Positions 49,656 through 63,049 of a stretch of DNA of 64,000 nt are shown one piece after another. The notes under the pieces were generated by a model, which was not told the DNA's origin, made no database searches, and was given only the letters and a program-made list of their open reading frames with translations. Position numbers and translations under genes: made by a program. Source of the stretch: Diorhabda sublineata (lineage: Eukaryota; Arthropoda; Insecta; Coleoptera; Chrysomelidae); assembly GCF_026230105.1 (NCBI RefSeq), contig NC_079477.1:20217001-20281000 (forward strand), in the 5' to 3' direction. Position 1 is the stretch's first letter. Each line of letters begins with the position of its first letter.

Positions 49656-52407
49656 CAGGTATGGGCAAACTGTGACATGCTGAGGGCCAAACTTTATCGT
49701 GCAGAACGTTCGCGGGCCGCGTTTAAAAGTACTTAGTGCATTTTAAAGTAGTGATAATATTTTTTTGCGATAGATATTAGACATGAAATAATACGACAAT
49801 GTTATTATTGTATTATGTATTTATTATTGACATGTATGTGTATATTGACAATGTGATTATTGTATTTATTAAAATAACAAAATGAAATTTTAAAAAATGG
49901 TACAACATTATAATTAAATAGTTACATTTGCAATTGTTACAAACTACAAAAGTTAAATACACTGAAATCAATGAGACACTTGAGCTTGAATTTGGGAAAC
50001 TATCGATATTTGGATGAATTCCACTGATACAAAGACGTAAAGAATTTTCCAAATTATAGTCAGTCTTGTACGATGTGTTGATTTATTAACTTTCATCAAT
50101 GAAAAGAACTGTTCGCATTTATAAGTACTGCCAAACGCAGAAATCAATCTTCTTGCGAATTTTCTAAGCTGCGGAAAATTGTCTTCTAGGTATTTTTTGT
50201 AGAAATCGCACAACTCTACATCTTCAAATTTGGATTTTAGGAGTGAGTTTTCTTGAATCTCGATTAACTCCATTTGTAAGGGTATTGGAGCATTTTGTAC
50301 ATTACATTTTGTAGGAGTTGCAAATAAATTGAAACATTCTTCCATGTTTTTGAAGTCGCTAAATCTGTTCGAAAATTGTTCCGACAGTAACTTGAGTTCA
50401 TCAGCATATTGAGCATAAGCAATATTTTCATACGCAGAGAGCGCGTTGAAATGGTAACTGTTACCAGACTGCATCTGTGAGTGCCACAAGCGTAGTTTGA
50501 TCTGAAACGCTTTCAAATGGCTGTACAAATCATTTACTAACTCTCCTTGTTTTTGTAGTTTCAAATTTAAATCATTCAAATAGCCCGTAAGATCGACCAG
50601 AAATGCTAAATCACATATCCATTTTGGGTCACTCAATTCAGATAGTGGCTTATCTTTTATTTTCATAAAGTCTGCTATCTCATTTCTAAGCTCGTAAAAC
50701 CGTTTCAACATTTTTCCTTTGCTCATCCATCTGACTTCACAATAATATGTTACGTCGTTATATTCAGCTGATATTTCATCCAAAAACGTTTTGAACTGAA
50801 GATGGTTAAGCCCTCGGGATCGAATAAAATTGATGGTTTTTACTACCACATTCATAACATTGTGGAGTCGAATGGACTTAGAACACAAGTTCTGTTGGTG
50901 GATAATGAAATGAAGGACTATCAAATCATCTTTTTGTACATTTAATACTGTTGCTTTTTCATTCAAAATTCCGATGAAACCTTTTCGTAAGCCGACCATA
51001 GAAGGTGCATCATCAGTGCATACTCCAATTAATTTTGACCATGGCAGACCAAAACTTGTGAATACCTTTTGAACTTCATTAAAAATATCCTCTCCTGTGG
51101 TGGTTGCTTTTAGCGGCTGTAAAGCTAGCAATTCCTCAGTAACAGTGAACTCCTTATCAATACCTCGAATAAATATAGCCAGTTGAGCTGTGTCAAACAA
51201 ATCGGTGCTCTCATCTAATGCTATGGAAAATGATTCAAAACCAGTCATACGGTCAGTCAATGTTGTTTTTATATCATTAGCCATCATTTCTATACGTCGA
51301 ACAACAGTTCGTCTCGACAAACTAATTTTTTCAAATTCATTTTTCTTTTCAGGACACAAAACACCGCAAACTTCTGACATTCACTCCTTGATAAATTCTC
51401 CTTCGGCAAATGGTTTTAATGCCTTTGCCAATTTTGAGCTAACTATAAAACTAGCTTTCACAACATTATCAAGTTGTGTTCTTTGTTTATGAAACATTTG
51501 TTGCTGTTTTTCAATATTTGCTCTAAGCCTGTCAGTGAGTGCTGTGTAGCATGCTTAGTTGAGTAATGCCTCTTTATATTGAATTCTTTCATTACTGAAA
51601 TGGATTCATTACAAAGCAAACAAATAGGCTTACCATTGTGCAAGATAAAAAAGAATTCTTCAGTCCATTTTTCTTGAAACTGGCGACCCTCTGTATATAC
51701 TTTTCATTTCTTTCCACCAGACATCATTTTTTTTTTACTTTTCGTTCAATAAACTTAATAACAAACTATAGTTAGTAACCACTCAAGATGCACACAAATT
51801 CACAAAGCAAGTTGACGGCTCTAGCCGTTCGCTAGGATATTGCTTGTCTGAGTTATCACCTCGGTAGCTCAAATAGAACTGAACTAACTTTCGGGCCATC
51901 CACTCGCTTATATAGACAAAATGAAGGAATAATCTGGAATAAACTAGTTTAGAATAATCGAGAAGCAATAAATAAAATCTTTTGATGTGTAGCCCGTGAG
52001 GCGGCAAACTTCAAAGAATTTGATCGAGCAAGCCGAGTGGCGGTGATTATCAAAGAGTGAGGCGGCAAACATCGAAAGTTTTGATGTTTGCCGCCTCACC
52101 GTCACTCCCGTGAGTAAACTAAGGAAACACAAGGAAACTTGTGTAGGCTATGGGATTCATTAGTCTATTGATGACATATTTTTATAGTCTATTCATATCA
52201 TATCCGGTACCGGATAAGATAAAAAGCACAAACAAGTGTTTTCTTTTAAAGATATGTACTAGTATAAGTATATGTACTAGTACTAAGTATAAGTACTTAG
52301 TTTAGTGTAATATGTTTTTAATTGGGTTTTTCCAAAATGTCTCGGGGACGGATCATATCTTACACGGGGCCGGATCCGGCCCGCGAGCCGGTGGTTGCCC
52401 ATATGTG
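49656..52407 (-). mobile_element. Complete hAT element with perfect 8-bp target duplication
   Basis: A 2752-bp element flanked by identical ATCTAATG at 49648-49655 and 52408-52415. The left end is CAGGTATGGGCAAAC and the right end, reversed, CACATATGGGCAACC, giving 12 of 15 matches. Subterminal G+C-rich patches occur at both sides (GCGGGCCGCG near 49712; GGCCCGCGAGCCGG near 52378). A paired stretch with GATGTTTGCCGCCTCAC near 52083 and its inverted partner near 52055-52075 lies 5' of the transposase. The transposase on the minus strand is listed separately. The intact duplication suggests a fairly recent insertion compared with the other hATs here. Confidence 0.93.
49930..51760 (-). pseudogene. 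hAT transposase (GTF2IRD2/ZBED5-like), nearly complete but interrupted
   Basis: BED zinc finger at about 51700-51460 (PICLLCNESI, then FNIKRHYSTKHA: C..C...H....H). The core is a long open frame, 51380-49968, with IALDESTDLFDTAQLAIFIR (first catalytic Asp), GVCTDDAPSMVG (second Asp), HFIIHQQNLCSK, YYCEVRWMSKG, and the hAT dimerisation end (LRKFARRLISAFGSTYKCEQ, then FFSLMKVNKS). Lesions seen: a TGA in the N-terminal region (about 51710), a frameshift between the BED finger and the core, a TGA just before 51380, and a frameshift near 50050 that separates the C-terminal end (LENSLRLCISGI.PNIDS). No exon structure is needed to explain these, so they look like mutations. Confidence 0.85.
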
Positions 52408-52419
52408 ATCTAATGCCTT

Positions 52420-53065
52420 TGAAATTAATAACAAATTTTATTGCAAGAACATAATAATACAGAGAAGTAAATAGAAAAATCACACTTAGGTAAGTACAAT
52501 ATTATTCATTTCGGTAAGAATCGTATAATTTTAAAATGAGTCAATGAAAAATAAACAATTTTAATTTTTTAACACAAATGTATATCCTCCCGAATGGTAT
52601 AGTTTTAATGGAAAACCTTGATTGCTGAACAAACAGGTGACGGTAAAAATTATATACAGTGCGTGAAAACGTCATTACCAATTTTATTTTAGGTTATGAT
52701 GAAGTAATCAAAACTTGAATACTAAATAAGGAATGGGAAAATATTCTTCAAACGAAATAATGTAATAATAGATCATATGGAGTATTATTTACTTTTGAGA
52801 TATCGAAACATAATTTAGTATTACCAGAAATAAATGAATGAAAAACATTTGTATCAATGACTTGAGTAAATAATCATACCGATCACCGACAATGCGAATA
52901 AAAAAATATTGTGTATCTGTAAGACACAGGTTATGCTATATAGGTATAATAAAAAGCATTCTGTTAGTGCTATAATCTCATATAAAACAAGCTATCCGTA
53001 ATCTGTATACTGATGTCAATGTATGTATTTTACTACAAAACTATATATGTATAAATCTCTATTAT

Positions 53066-53146
<81 letters not shown>

Positions 53147-53640
53147 TACTCTATTTCAACTATTTTCAATACTATTTCTAATTGTGATTATTCATTGGAT
53201 GGTGGAATGGGCTTCTTTGTGGAAACCTTTAACACAAATATCAAAAATTGAGAGAATGGTCATACATATTTTGGGTTATGATTTCTTTTATACTGCCAGG
53301 TCGAAGAGTCGCATTTGGTTCTGTTCAAATGTAAGGGAAAAGAACATTGAATATTGAGACATACACATTTATAATTTTTATAGTATACTTGAATTTCGTA
53401 TATTCGAAACATAAGTATGTCAAATATACTTTCTTTAACTTGAAAAAACTGAACACTTTTTTGAATCTATTATTGTTATTAAGCATAAATTTGAAGTAAC
53501 TTTAAAAAATAGTTAAAAATTTCCTAGCCTTGAATGAGTATGTTCCATACTATTCATTGACTTTCTTGTACTTTGAAGCATCGGAATAATTTAGCAATTT
53601 TCAACAACTTATATATTACATTGTTTTGATTTATAAATCG
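52420..53640. other. Unassigned DNA between two hAT elements, with (TA)n
   Basis: No gene supported. A (TA)n tract of about 69 bp occupies 53071-53139. A 31-nt block at 53300-53330 has an acceptor-like CCAG before it and GTAAGG after it, but is too short to call. Confidence 0.4.
53071..53139. repeat. (TA)n microsatellite
   Basis: About 69 bp of TA not associated with a recognised insertion. Confidence 0.95.
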
Positions 53641-54541
53641 GCCACGGTCAGTGGCGGCGCTAGCCGCCACGGGGCCCTGTGTGAGGTGATCTTGGGGGGA
53701 GCCCTTCCCCGGAAAATTTTGAAAATTTAGGTGCTAAATTATACATTTTAAGCCTCTCTAGAGTACTTTTTGTCAGTGTTATATCTCTATATTTCATAGA
53801 AAAAATTGTCTAAAATAAGAACCTATGTGCTTTACTTATGGTCATCCACAACACTAAATAAAAATGTATTTAATTAATTGGATAAACACTAGTAAAGGCT
53901 GAAATCTAAGTACATCCTTCTCCTTCAACATGATTTTTCAGAGCGTAGCTGTAGTTATTATTTATGGATTTCACTTTACTCATCTAATTAGTTTTCTACT
54001 TATTGTACTGGAAGATTGTTAATTTTTTTATATCCTTGGCTACTTAGGGAACGACTCGTTACGTTAGGCCGTGAAGACACCTCAATTTAAAAGAGTTAAT
54101 ATTAACATAATCTGCACATATTGCTTTTGAAATGAAGATCTGTTTTTATAGTTAGTATTTATGATAGTTAAAACAGTGTGTAGCATATTTTAAAATATTT
54201 ATTTTATTTTACATATTTTTATATTACATATTACAATACCTATTTTGAAATAAGTAACGAGGAATGGGTAGTGTACAAATAAGACAGCAAATAATCAGAT
54301 GTCAGAAATTATAATATCATAAAAAAACTAACATATGTTAATATTATATTTACAGTTGAAAAGTAAAACTTATGTTTACATTTTAAAACTTAAAACTACG
54401 GCAAAAAGTAGCAAAATATATGAAAACATATTACTACATACACATATAAACATATTACAACATATTACTTTATTTTTTTATATTTTATTTTTAAAACTGT
54501 ACTCTCCTGCTCTTTTTATGAGCAAAATCATCAATCAAAGC

Positions 54542-57078
54542 TTAAAAATCTAAACTATGTGATACTTCATTTTCAATTGACAATATTGCTAGTGAAGAAA
54601 GACGGTGTTGTGTCATGGTGTTGCGGAGTAAGTTTTGATAAGCTTCAATCTTGAAAAACTCCTTTCCGCAGCCGCAACAGTGACAGGAATGGTCAACACA
54701 ATTCTTAGAGCGATGAATAGATTGGGATATATATCACTCAGGTTGTTAATCGTGATGAACTTCAATGCCCTAAGTATTCCGCTTTGGTTGAGTTGGCCTT
54801 TTTCCTTGCTTTTCTTGTCTGCTTCCTCCACAACATTTAGAAATATTTTTAGTTCCTCAAACAATTCCAGTCCGTCTATGTCATGTTGGTTCCCGTCGGT
54901 AAGAGCAGTTTAAAGGTCTTCGCAATGATTTAAAAGTTCTTTGTCTGGCATTGACGACACATTCAATACGTTGTAAAAAAATCCAAAAATGTTTTCGTGT
55001 TGCTTCAAGGCTTCAAATCCTGCCTCACAGCTGACACGTATTATGTCCACGACTATATTAAAGTAGCTTACTCTGAATGCCTCTTTCGGCGCTAGTTCAG
55101 TTGCTTCATAGTCAAACATTTTCTTCTTTCGTCTAATTCTTGGAGACTTATAAGTCGTTTCTGTAAGTCCAGTTTCTTCTGCCACTTCTCTAGCTGCTAC
55201 CAATTGCTGCCTCTAAATTCATACTTGGACTTTGCCACATTTTACTGATGGTGTGAATTTGGATTAGAATGTCATACCAAATCACCAATGAAACGATGAA
55301 CTCAAACGTCGATATTTGATTCTCCAAGGACTGGCATTCGCTGATCAGGGCAGAATCAGTACTTTTCTCTCTTAAACTACACAAAGCATCACATACTTGG
55401 TCTAGTTGGAACCTTACTGCTTTCACCGATTCAACCCTACACTCCCACCTCGTTTCTGAAAGAGGCTTAAGTGAGATGTTTACATGTTCTTTTAGAATGG
55501 ACCATCTCTGACTTGAACTAGAAAAAATCGTGTATAATCTTTGTAAAGTGCGAAAAAATGTCTGTGCTTGTACACTGGATGATGCAGCGTCACCTAAAAC
55601 CAAGTTCCAACTGTGGCTTCCACAGGGTACAAAAAATGCCAATGGGTTGAGGTTCAAAATCTTTTGTTGCACACCATTATGAACCCCTCGCATATTTGAA
55701 CCATTATCATAGCTCTGTCTCCTGCAATTGGCTAAATTCAGACCTAGCTTTTCAAGTTCCTTCAGTAAGTAGTCGTTCAAACCCTCGGCGGTGGTTTTGT
55801 CAACTGCAACAAACCCAACAAAGTGTTCTTCAATTTTAGCAGCTTATAGTTCTCAAAACTACGAACAGTTGCTCAACCATTGCTATATCACGTGTACAAT
55901 CAAGAATGATGGCATAGTATTTGTTTTTCAATATCTTTTCTCTTATTTTTGATACTACGTGGTTTGCCATAAACTCATTTTGAGTATCTTTACCAAAGTA
56001 ATGATTCCTTATATGTTCTTTCTTGGAGATGCTATTCAAATGTCCTTTTAAAATAGGGTCGAACTTAGCAATAAGCTCAATTAAATCTATGAAATTATCA
56101 CTTCTCTCTGTATCATCTAGGGAAATTGTTTCTTTGTGACCCCTAAATGCTAAATTGTGGGATTCCAGAAATTGTACAACTGCGAGTAGTCTTTCCATAA
56201 TATCTCTCCAACGTTGAGCTTCTGACCTCATTTGAGCTTCTGTTTCACAGTCAATGGTCTTCTGATTTTTCAATCCTTTCTCCAAATCAAACCATTTGAT
56301 CATGCATTGTCTATGGACTGTGTTTATTTCGTGACTTTTCAAAATCACGCTCAAGTATTGCCAATCATCAGTTCCTCGTTTAGAGGTTAAAGCACTTGCG
56401 GATGCATTGTCGCTGTTAAAAAATATTCTGCATGCAAAACAGTGCACAGAGAGAGTTTTGAGTAGACAAGCCACCGTCTTCTCTGTTGCTCGCCGTTTGG
56501 CAAACTCCTAGTGTAATGAACTTCACTAAAGTGTCGTCCACTTTCATTTTTATGAAAATTTTCGCCTGTGACGGATACAGGACCATTCTCAATATTTCTA
56601 GTCCGCTCTGATTGGGTTAGGCTGCTTGGCGATAAATAAGTGTCGCTTACATCGTGGTTTTCGATTTCATAATTTTCTTCGGAGTTAGACTGCTCAGTTC
56701 TGTTTTGTTCCGGTTCCAAAGGCAAATCTTCTGAAAGAGGTGAAGATGGTGCTTCTGGCGGCGGTTTCTGTTGAGAAGATGAAGAAGCCTGAAGCAGATG
56801 AACGGGGGCAGACGACACGGGCTGCGAAGCCGAATCAGATGAACACTCAAATTGAGAATGATGTGGTGCCTGGAGACTTTCCTGACTTGAATTATCCAAT
56901 ACGCATTTCTTTTGGGTGTCAGTATCTCTAACATTCTTCTTGTAAACTTCAGTTTTCAAAAACTTTGTTAAATAGTTACGAAGCTGTCCTTCAAGTTCCG
57001 CTCGTTGTGCAGCTTTTTTCCCCTTGTTACTCCCTGATTCGTATTTTCTACCAATGTCTCGGTCACGGGAAGCTATTT
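54542..57078 (-). pseudogene. hAT transposase with TTF-type zinc finger (ZMYM1-like), broken
   Basis: From 57078 downwards: GRKYESGSNKGKKAAQRAEL (basic N-terminus, no ATG, probably an exon start after an AG at about 57080), then a Ser/Pro/Glu-rich linker to about 56560. The TTF-type finger follows (SLPNGEQQRRRWLVYS, then SVHCFACRIF; frameshift near 56460), then LKGHLNSISKKEHIRNHYFG, IREKILKNKYYAIILDCTRD (first catalytic Asp) and a frameshift near 55845. Next come HFVGFVAVDKTTAEGLNDYL, RRQSYDNGSNMRGVHNG (second Asp) and LSETRWECR. A frameshift follows near 55200, then a TAA near 54910, and the dimerisation end TVAAAERSFSRLKLIKTY with a last frameshift before NTMTQHRLSSLAILSIE. At least four frameshifts and one stop. 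The family order is otherwise complete. Confidence 0.85.
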
Positions 57079-57719
57079 ATAAGGTGGCCACCTGCAAAGA
57101 AAGATGAAAGATTTTTTGATAACCCCATAAAGAATGCATGGAGAAAAATGTGATCATATTGATCACATAAACATCAGTTTTATGACACTTTCGGATATTC
57201 CTTAAAATATTTCAATCTTTTGTACAAGAAAATTCCTTTCATATAATATAGAATCTTCACCAACTGAAAAGTCATTTTGTTAACATATTGTTAGAAATAT
57301 TTATTCAATATTAATTCAGTTAATTCAGAAATAACATATGCTAGCAATATTGAAATTACGAATATTTTTTGACAGAACGGAGTCTGTCGGGGCAGCTAAT
57401 TTAACGAATATAATTTAATATTGCAGTATAATTCTAATGTAATATATCTTACGTAATCTATGTATTAGTACCTAATTGTACTTACTTCGCTATCACAAAC
57501 ATAATTTTCAGAAAAGAAACAAACAGTTGACTAATGAGTATGCAGAAAGTTCTATATTCTCCACTCACACTCACAGACACTGAGCTTATACACAGTTCCA
57601 CAGTGATTCACTGTCGAAACAAAACTGATTACTGAAAATCAGGGAAGGAGTAGAGCAGTGTAGGTTGCAGGTTGTGTTTTGTCGACTTGTACAACAACTG
57701 CACTACCAACCTACAGATG

Positions 57720-57960
57720 GTACAAATAGTATGGGCGCGCGGCCGTGTCTAGGCGCGGGGTGGAGAGGGGTGTGTTTATCGAGCATTTCTACAAACATCT
57801 GGCCCTGACCTGTGACTCATCTAGTTTTACAAGTAGTGGAGTGAAAGAGCCATCATTTCACAGGACGGCTAGTAGCGTCAGAGCCGCGCGCCCAGACTAT
57901 TTGTCCTACTCACGGCGTCACATACAGACTTTTCATGCTCATGCTCGAAAGCACTTATCG
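57720..57960. promoter_or_regulatory. G+C/CpG-rich patch, possible hAT promoter or 5' exon region
   Basis: The patch GGGCGCGCGGCCGTGTC near 57733 and the following 200 bp are much richer in G+C and CpG than the surroundings. It lies 5' of the minus-strand hAT transposase, at the position expected for a promoter and untranslated first exon with an intron to about 57080. A 76-codon + strand frame across it is probably a by-product of the composition. Function is inferred from position only. Confidence 0.35.
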
Positions 57961-58555
57961 TTCTGTAAACACTAGTTGCCCGAGTGTTTATGTTTCGGTC
58001 ACCATGTTTGATTCAAAAAATGTATTTTATAACATTTAATTTTATTTTTAATAATACTGTATTTGTTCAAATTCCATCTATATAACTAATACAAAAGCCT
58101 GCGGGGCCTTTTTATATGCATGTATGCACTCTGTCACCCAGGAACCAGGAAGACTGGTGTTATAATCAAATACATAAATAATAATACAAATGTTTAAAAT
58201 GTGGACTCGTAGATATTTCTTGAAAGCCCCCAAATAACTTCTGGATGTGTTGTCTGTCTAGTTGCAGTAGCACAGCAGTTTCGCGATTTAAAAAGTTTGA
58301 TTTCATACTTCAATACTTGCGGGGCCCCAGACTTTAAAACATTAAAACCGTGTAGAAAATATTTATATACATAATTATTTACAAAATATTTATTTTTAAG
58401 TATAAAATTAAAATAACCTCGGATCCTCAGAATAGGGGAAATATTAGATAAAAGCTTCACAGCTCTCTGAAAAATACTGACAGATTGATATTGCCTCCCG
58501 GGGCCCTGTGCGATTGTACAGCTCGCACATGCCTGGCGCCGCCACTGACCAGGGT

Positions 58556-59550
58556 ATTAGCCCTCGTATTTGATTTCATATCATTTAATTTAAATAAATA
58601 TTCGAACTACTATTATCAAAGATGTCGTAGATAGCAAAAATTGTTGGATAGAAAGTTTCACCATAAGCCACAAAAAAAGAATCTGGAACAAAACATGAAA
58701 ATGCAATTTTCAACTTTAGCAAATCTAATAGTGACTAATCATTTATAAACATTTTTAAATGCGTATTGAATAGTTGAGTTTAACTAATGAACTAACAGTT
58801 CCAATATATTTTATTACATTGTTAACAGATTAGCGGCGTTTATTTTTCTAAAATGTACACTGTATTAGTCATGCATCAATTAGAATATCTATTTAAAGAA
58901 GTTACATTTGTTAAAGTGATTAGATGATTTACTAATCGATCCTCTTTTTCATTAAAACCAGTAACATACTTACATCTTTTAAATATGGGTCTTTTACAAT
59001 TTTCATTGCTATTGATATACACAATATTAACCAATATAATGCAATCACAATAATCTGGACTGAAGTGAAATAGAATAATGACATGCGTCAAAGCCTTCCC
59101 TAGAGTTACAATGATTGGTATTTATTTGGTGGTTTAAAATCTACCCTAAAGTATTACATCACATTATAGGGAAATGGAAAACATTATTTTCACTAAAATA
59201 TTGGTAGCAAATAACAAAGTGTCATTTAATTTACACCGATTTTCAAATAACAGTTTGATGGATTGCAAATAACACAATATTTTCCTAGAAAAAATGAGTA
59301 GGATACTACATTCTATTATATGATAATGATAATATTTGTTTTAATTTAAAATTATCTATTTTTTGAAAACGTGATCTTTAACGTTCAAACATGGAGTGAA
59401 ATATTAAAATAATAGTTTTTTTAGTATGTTTACTAAAGGATTAAATTCTTTTATTATTCACACACTCAGCAATCTGATGAGAATTTGTCTATTGAAAAAC
59501 TTAAGAGTTTATTGGGCAGCAACTTTTGTCTATCTTCTCATGTCAATAAT
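58556..59550. other. Unassigned A+T-rich DNA
   Basis: No gene or element supported. Confidence 0.4.
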
Positions 59551-59559
59551 AATTCTAGG

Positions 59560-60620
59560 ATTGGATTCTCATAGTTTTGCGTGATGAGAATTGCTTCTTT
59601 GTTTGATGATTTCTTTGAGAAAGTTGATTCTGAGGTCGTTAAGGATTGCTTCAATAGAGACGAATCATCCCATATATGGGTTGAATATTATTTTATACTT
59701 TTAAGGTAATGCAACTTTTTATTTTCCATTCTTCAAATCAATTTTCTAATGTGTTTTGGTGATATTTTCTTGTTGACTCACTACTGATATTTCACCTTTA
59801 ATATGACTATTATTGGCAAATGTTCCCAGCGTAGTTTGTTTAGACGTTGGCAGGTATAATATAAATTGAACCTACAGTAGGGGCCCGAAAACACTACTTT
59901 GTTGACCTTCTTGTAGATTGGGTTTCTGATTTGTCATTTCCTATTTTTAATTTGAATTTTCGGTGAAATTAAGTACGATAAAGTTAATATGAATTTGTTT
60001 GACTTTGTAAAGTAGTCCTTTGTATAAGATACCGTCAAATGCTTTACTGACGTCCAAGAATATCATAATAGTTTCATTCTTCATAGACTTTGATGATGAA
60101 ATATGTTATTAGATTGATCAATTGAGTTGTGTTTTAGCGAAATCTTAACTAGTGCTTTACTAGTTTTTGTATAAAATAAGTTTTTGAGAAACTCATATCA
60201 TGCTTATTGGTCGATAGGAATTTACATGTGTGAATTGTTTTCCTGGCTTTATTTCATATATATTAGTAACACTATTGCCTCTTATATTAAGTTTTTTTAA
60301 ATATCCGCCGTGATTTAGTCTGATCCAAGTACATTTTTCAAACTAAAGGGTTTGATGACTCCTTTTTTCTCAATCGGAGTGTTGAGTATTAATGTATTAG
60401 TAGTGGCTGTTGATATACACTATAGGTTTTCAACTGTCAAACGTTCTATCATATTGTTTTCACTTTTCCACATTTATAAACATACTCTTAAAGATAGCTT
60501 CGTGACTTTTAAATCGCACAAAATTGTCTGAGCAAGTCACTCCTTGAATGTGGATAGATTCTATACCACTTGCGGACTCGTCGAAGGAATGTGTCTAATG
60601 AAGAATATCGTTGCTATAAA
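59560..60620 (-). pseudogene. Jockey-like LINE reverse transcriptase relic
   Basis: From high to low on the minus strand: FLDVSKAFDGILYKGLLYKV at about 60067-60005 (RT motif A with the catalytic Asp, FLDV.KAFD), a degenerate stretch, SVFGPLL at about 59900 (the GSVLGPLLY block), LPTSKQTT at about 59850 and LGTFANNS at about 59825 (the TFADDT catalytic block with both Asp changed). Stops and frameshifts in between. The layout fits a Jockey-superfamily RT that is catalytically dead. The endonuclease domain is not recognised. Confidence 0.75.
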
Positions 60621-60624
60621 GGAT

Positions 60625-62025
60625 AGTGAAGAAGAAAGAAATTTAGAGAATCATCGACCGCAGAAATTGAATCTCAATCCCTCCATTACGTGAAAATATA
60701 GAAGTCGCTGCTTCACTTCGAGTATATCGCTATTTAATCCTAGCAAATTCGATCAATTCGCGATAATTGTGTGACATATACAAAATTTAATAATATAAAA
60801 TAGACAGAACTTCACAATTTCTTCTTAAATATTTGTCCTATTTCGTTAATCAAGTCATTCCCGCATTTTACATTCCCCAGTTCACTTCAAATCTAATTAG
60901 GTAGACAAATTTAATTTTTAGATTATTGTTTCTTTTACAATTCTCATATGCAACAATAATGAAATTGTTGAGATCACTTTGTGTAGATATTTTTTTCACA
61001 ATCTCTGCATCACTATTGACTACTATACAACCAATATCTATCAATAATAATCACTTTCTATTCTTCTTCTTCTAAATAAAAAAAATTATGCCTAAAACAA
61101 ACGTTGACTATATTTCTTTTTGATTGTATTCATTATTTACAAAGAGGTGGAAAGATTTCTCAAGCATGTTCTACAGAGACCGTTTCCTCAAGGTCCAATT
61201 ATTAATACATCCAAGACATCCCCTATTTGACAAACCAACAATTTTTCGGTGAATCCCAAAGGCCACATAACGTCTGGATACATCAATAAAAAAATGCAAT
61301 CAAAATCCTTGAAAAAATCGGATATTGAAGAGCTTTTTATATGTGAACAAAATGATCAAGAATTCAGTGAAAATGAAACTTATACTGAAAAGTCCAAATC
61401 TAAATCCAAAGAGGTAGTATAAATCAATAATTTTTCAGATAAAATAAAATTACCTTACATAGTAATTAAAACGACTTGTAGATACTGGCTGAACAAAATC
61501 ATTATTAAATACTGATATTGCTTTCCAATATTTTTAAAATAAAGTGAAATATGAATCATTTATAATGAGCTCAATTTTTCAAACTCATTCTCATCAATAA
61601 TCTGTTACTATTCAAGCTTTATAAAATTTAAATCAAATCATAATTTGAAATTTGGACATTTTAAATTTCATAAAATTTTTGATGGATTAATAGGATTAGA
61701 TAATTCGAAGCTTTAAGAAGCATATATTGATTTTCCAAAATCGAAATTAATTACTGAAAATTCTGTGTTCATAATTAAATATTAACAATTGGATAAAAAT
61801 CAATTCAACTTTATATAGTATATCCGCATTTAATAAACCCCATTCACGTACCAGTAAAAGAAGAAAACAACATTTTACGCTAACCAAAAAATTCTTGGTG
61901 CATATTTAAGAAAAATATGAACGGATGCAAAAAATGGAATGGCATGGGTATTAATGACAGTACCGAAATGATTTTAATGACACTGACGCATCCTTTTGAA
62001 AGTAACTTGTAAATCTAAATCATTA
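60625..62025. other. Unassigned A+T-rich DNA
   Basis: No gene supported. A Lys/Ser-rich open stretch near 61280-61415 followed by GTAGTA was considered as an exon and not accepted. Confidence 0.4.
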
Positions 62026-62029
62026 TCAT

Positions 62030-62750
<721 letters not shown>

Positions 62751-63049
62751 TCGAATTTGATAAATTAATACAAATATTAACTAATATGATATTGAAAAAT
62801 TGTAATAAAAATTATAATTATTGAAAAATAATTATTGAAATATTTGATCCTCATCTTTCTAATTATATGATTGTTTTTAATCTGTATTTTCCAATCCTTA
62901 ATCTTGAGACATTTATCCATAACCCGAAAAATCTACCTGTCTGAAGTTGTTACCAAAATTCTCACCGTTTTCAAAATAATAAGTTTATTCCATAATTTTG
63001 CTACGTATAAAGAATATTTATTAGAATTAGGGGACATAAGTGGAACCAG

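Larger units (their letters stand above)
53649..58547 (-). mobile_element. Large hAT element (4.9 kb), ZMYM1-like transposase
   Basis: Ends CAGTGGCGGCGCTAGCC on the left and, reversed, CAGTGGCGGCGCCAGGC on the right. The flanks GCCACGGT (53641-53648) and ACCAGGGT (58548-58555) agree at six of eight bases, as expected of an ageing hAT target duplication. The phrase GGGGCCCTGTG recurs in the same orientation near both ends (about 53669 and 58500). The transposase lies on the minus strand in the left half. The right 1.4 kb is non-coding and includes a G+C-rich patch at 57720-57960. At 4.9 kb it is long for a hAT. Confidence 0.88.

Noticed and set aside
53300..53330. 31-nt candidate exon between CCAG and GTAAGG
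   Set aside because: Too short to distinguish from chance in 64 kb. No partner exon could be shown to join it.
57745..57975. 76-codon + strand frame in the G+C-rich patch of the large hAT
   Set aside because: Opposite to the transposase, no motif, and the open frame is explained by the base composition.
61280..61415. Lys/Ser/Glu-rich open stretch followed by GTAGTA, considered as an exon
   Set aside because: No convincing acceptor, low complexity, and GTAGTA is a weak donor.
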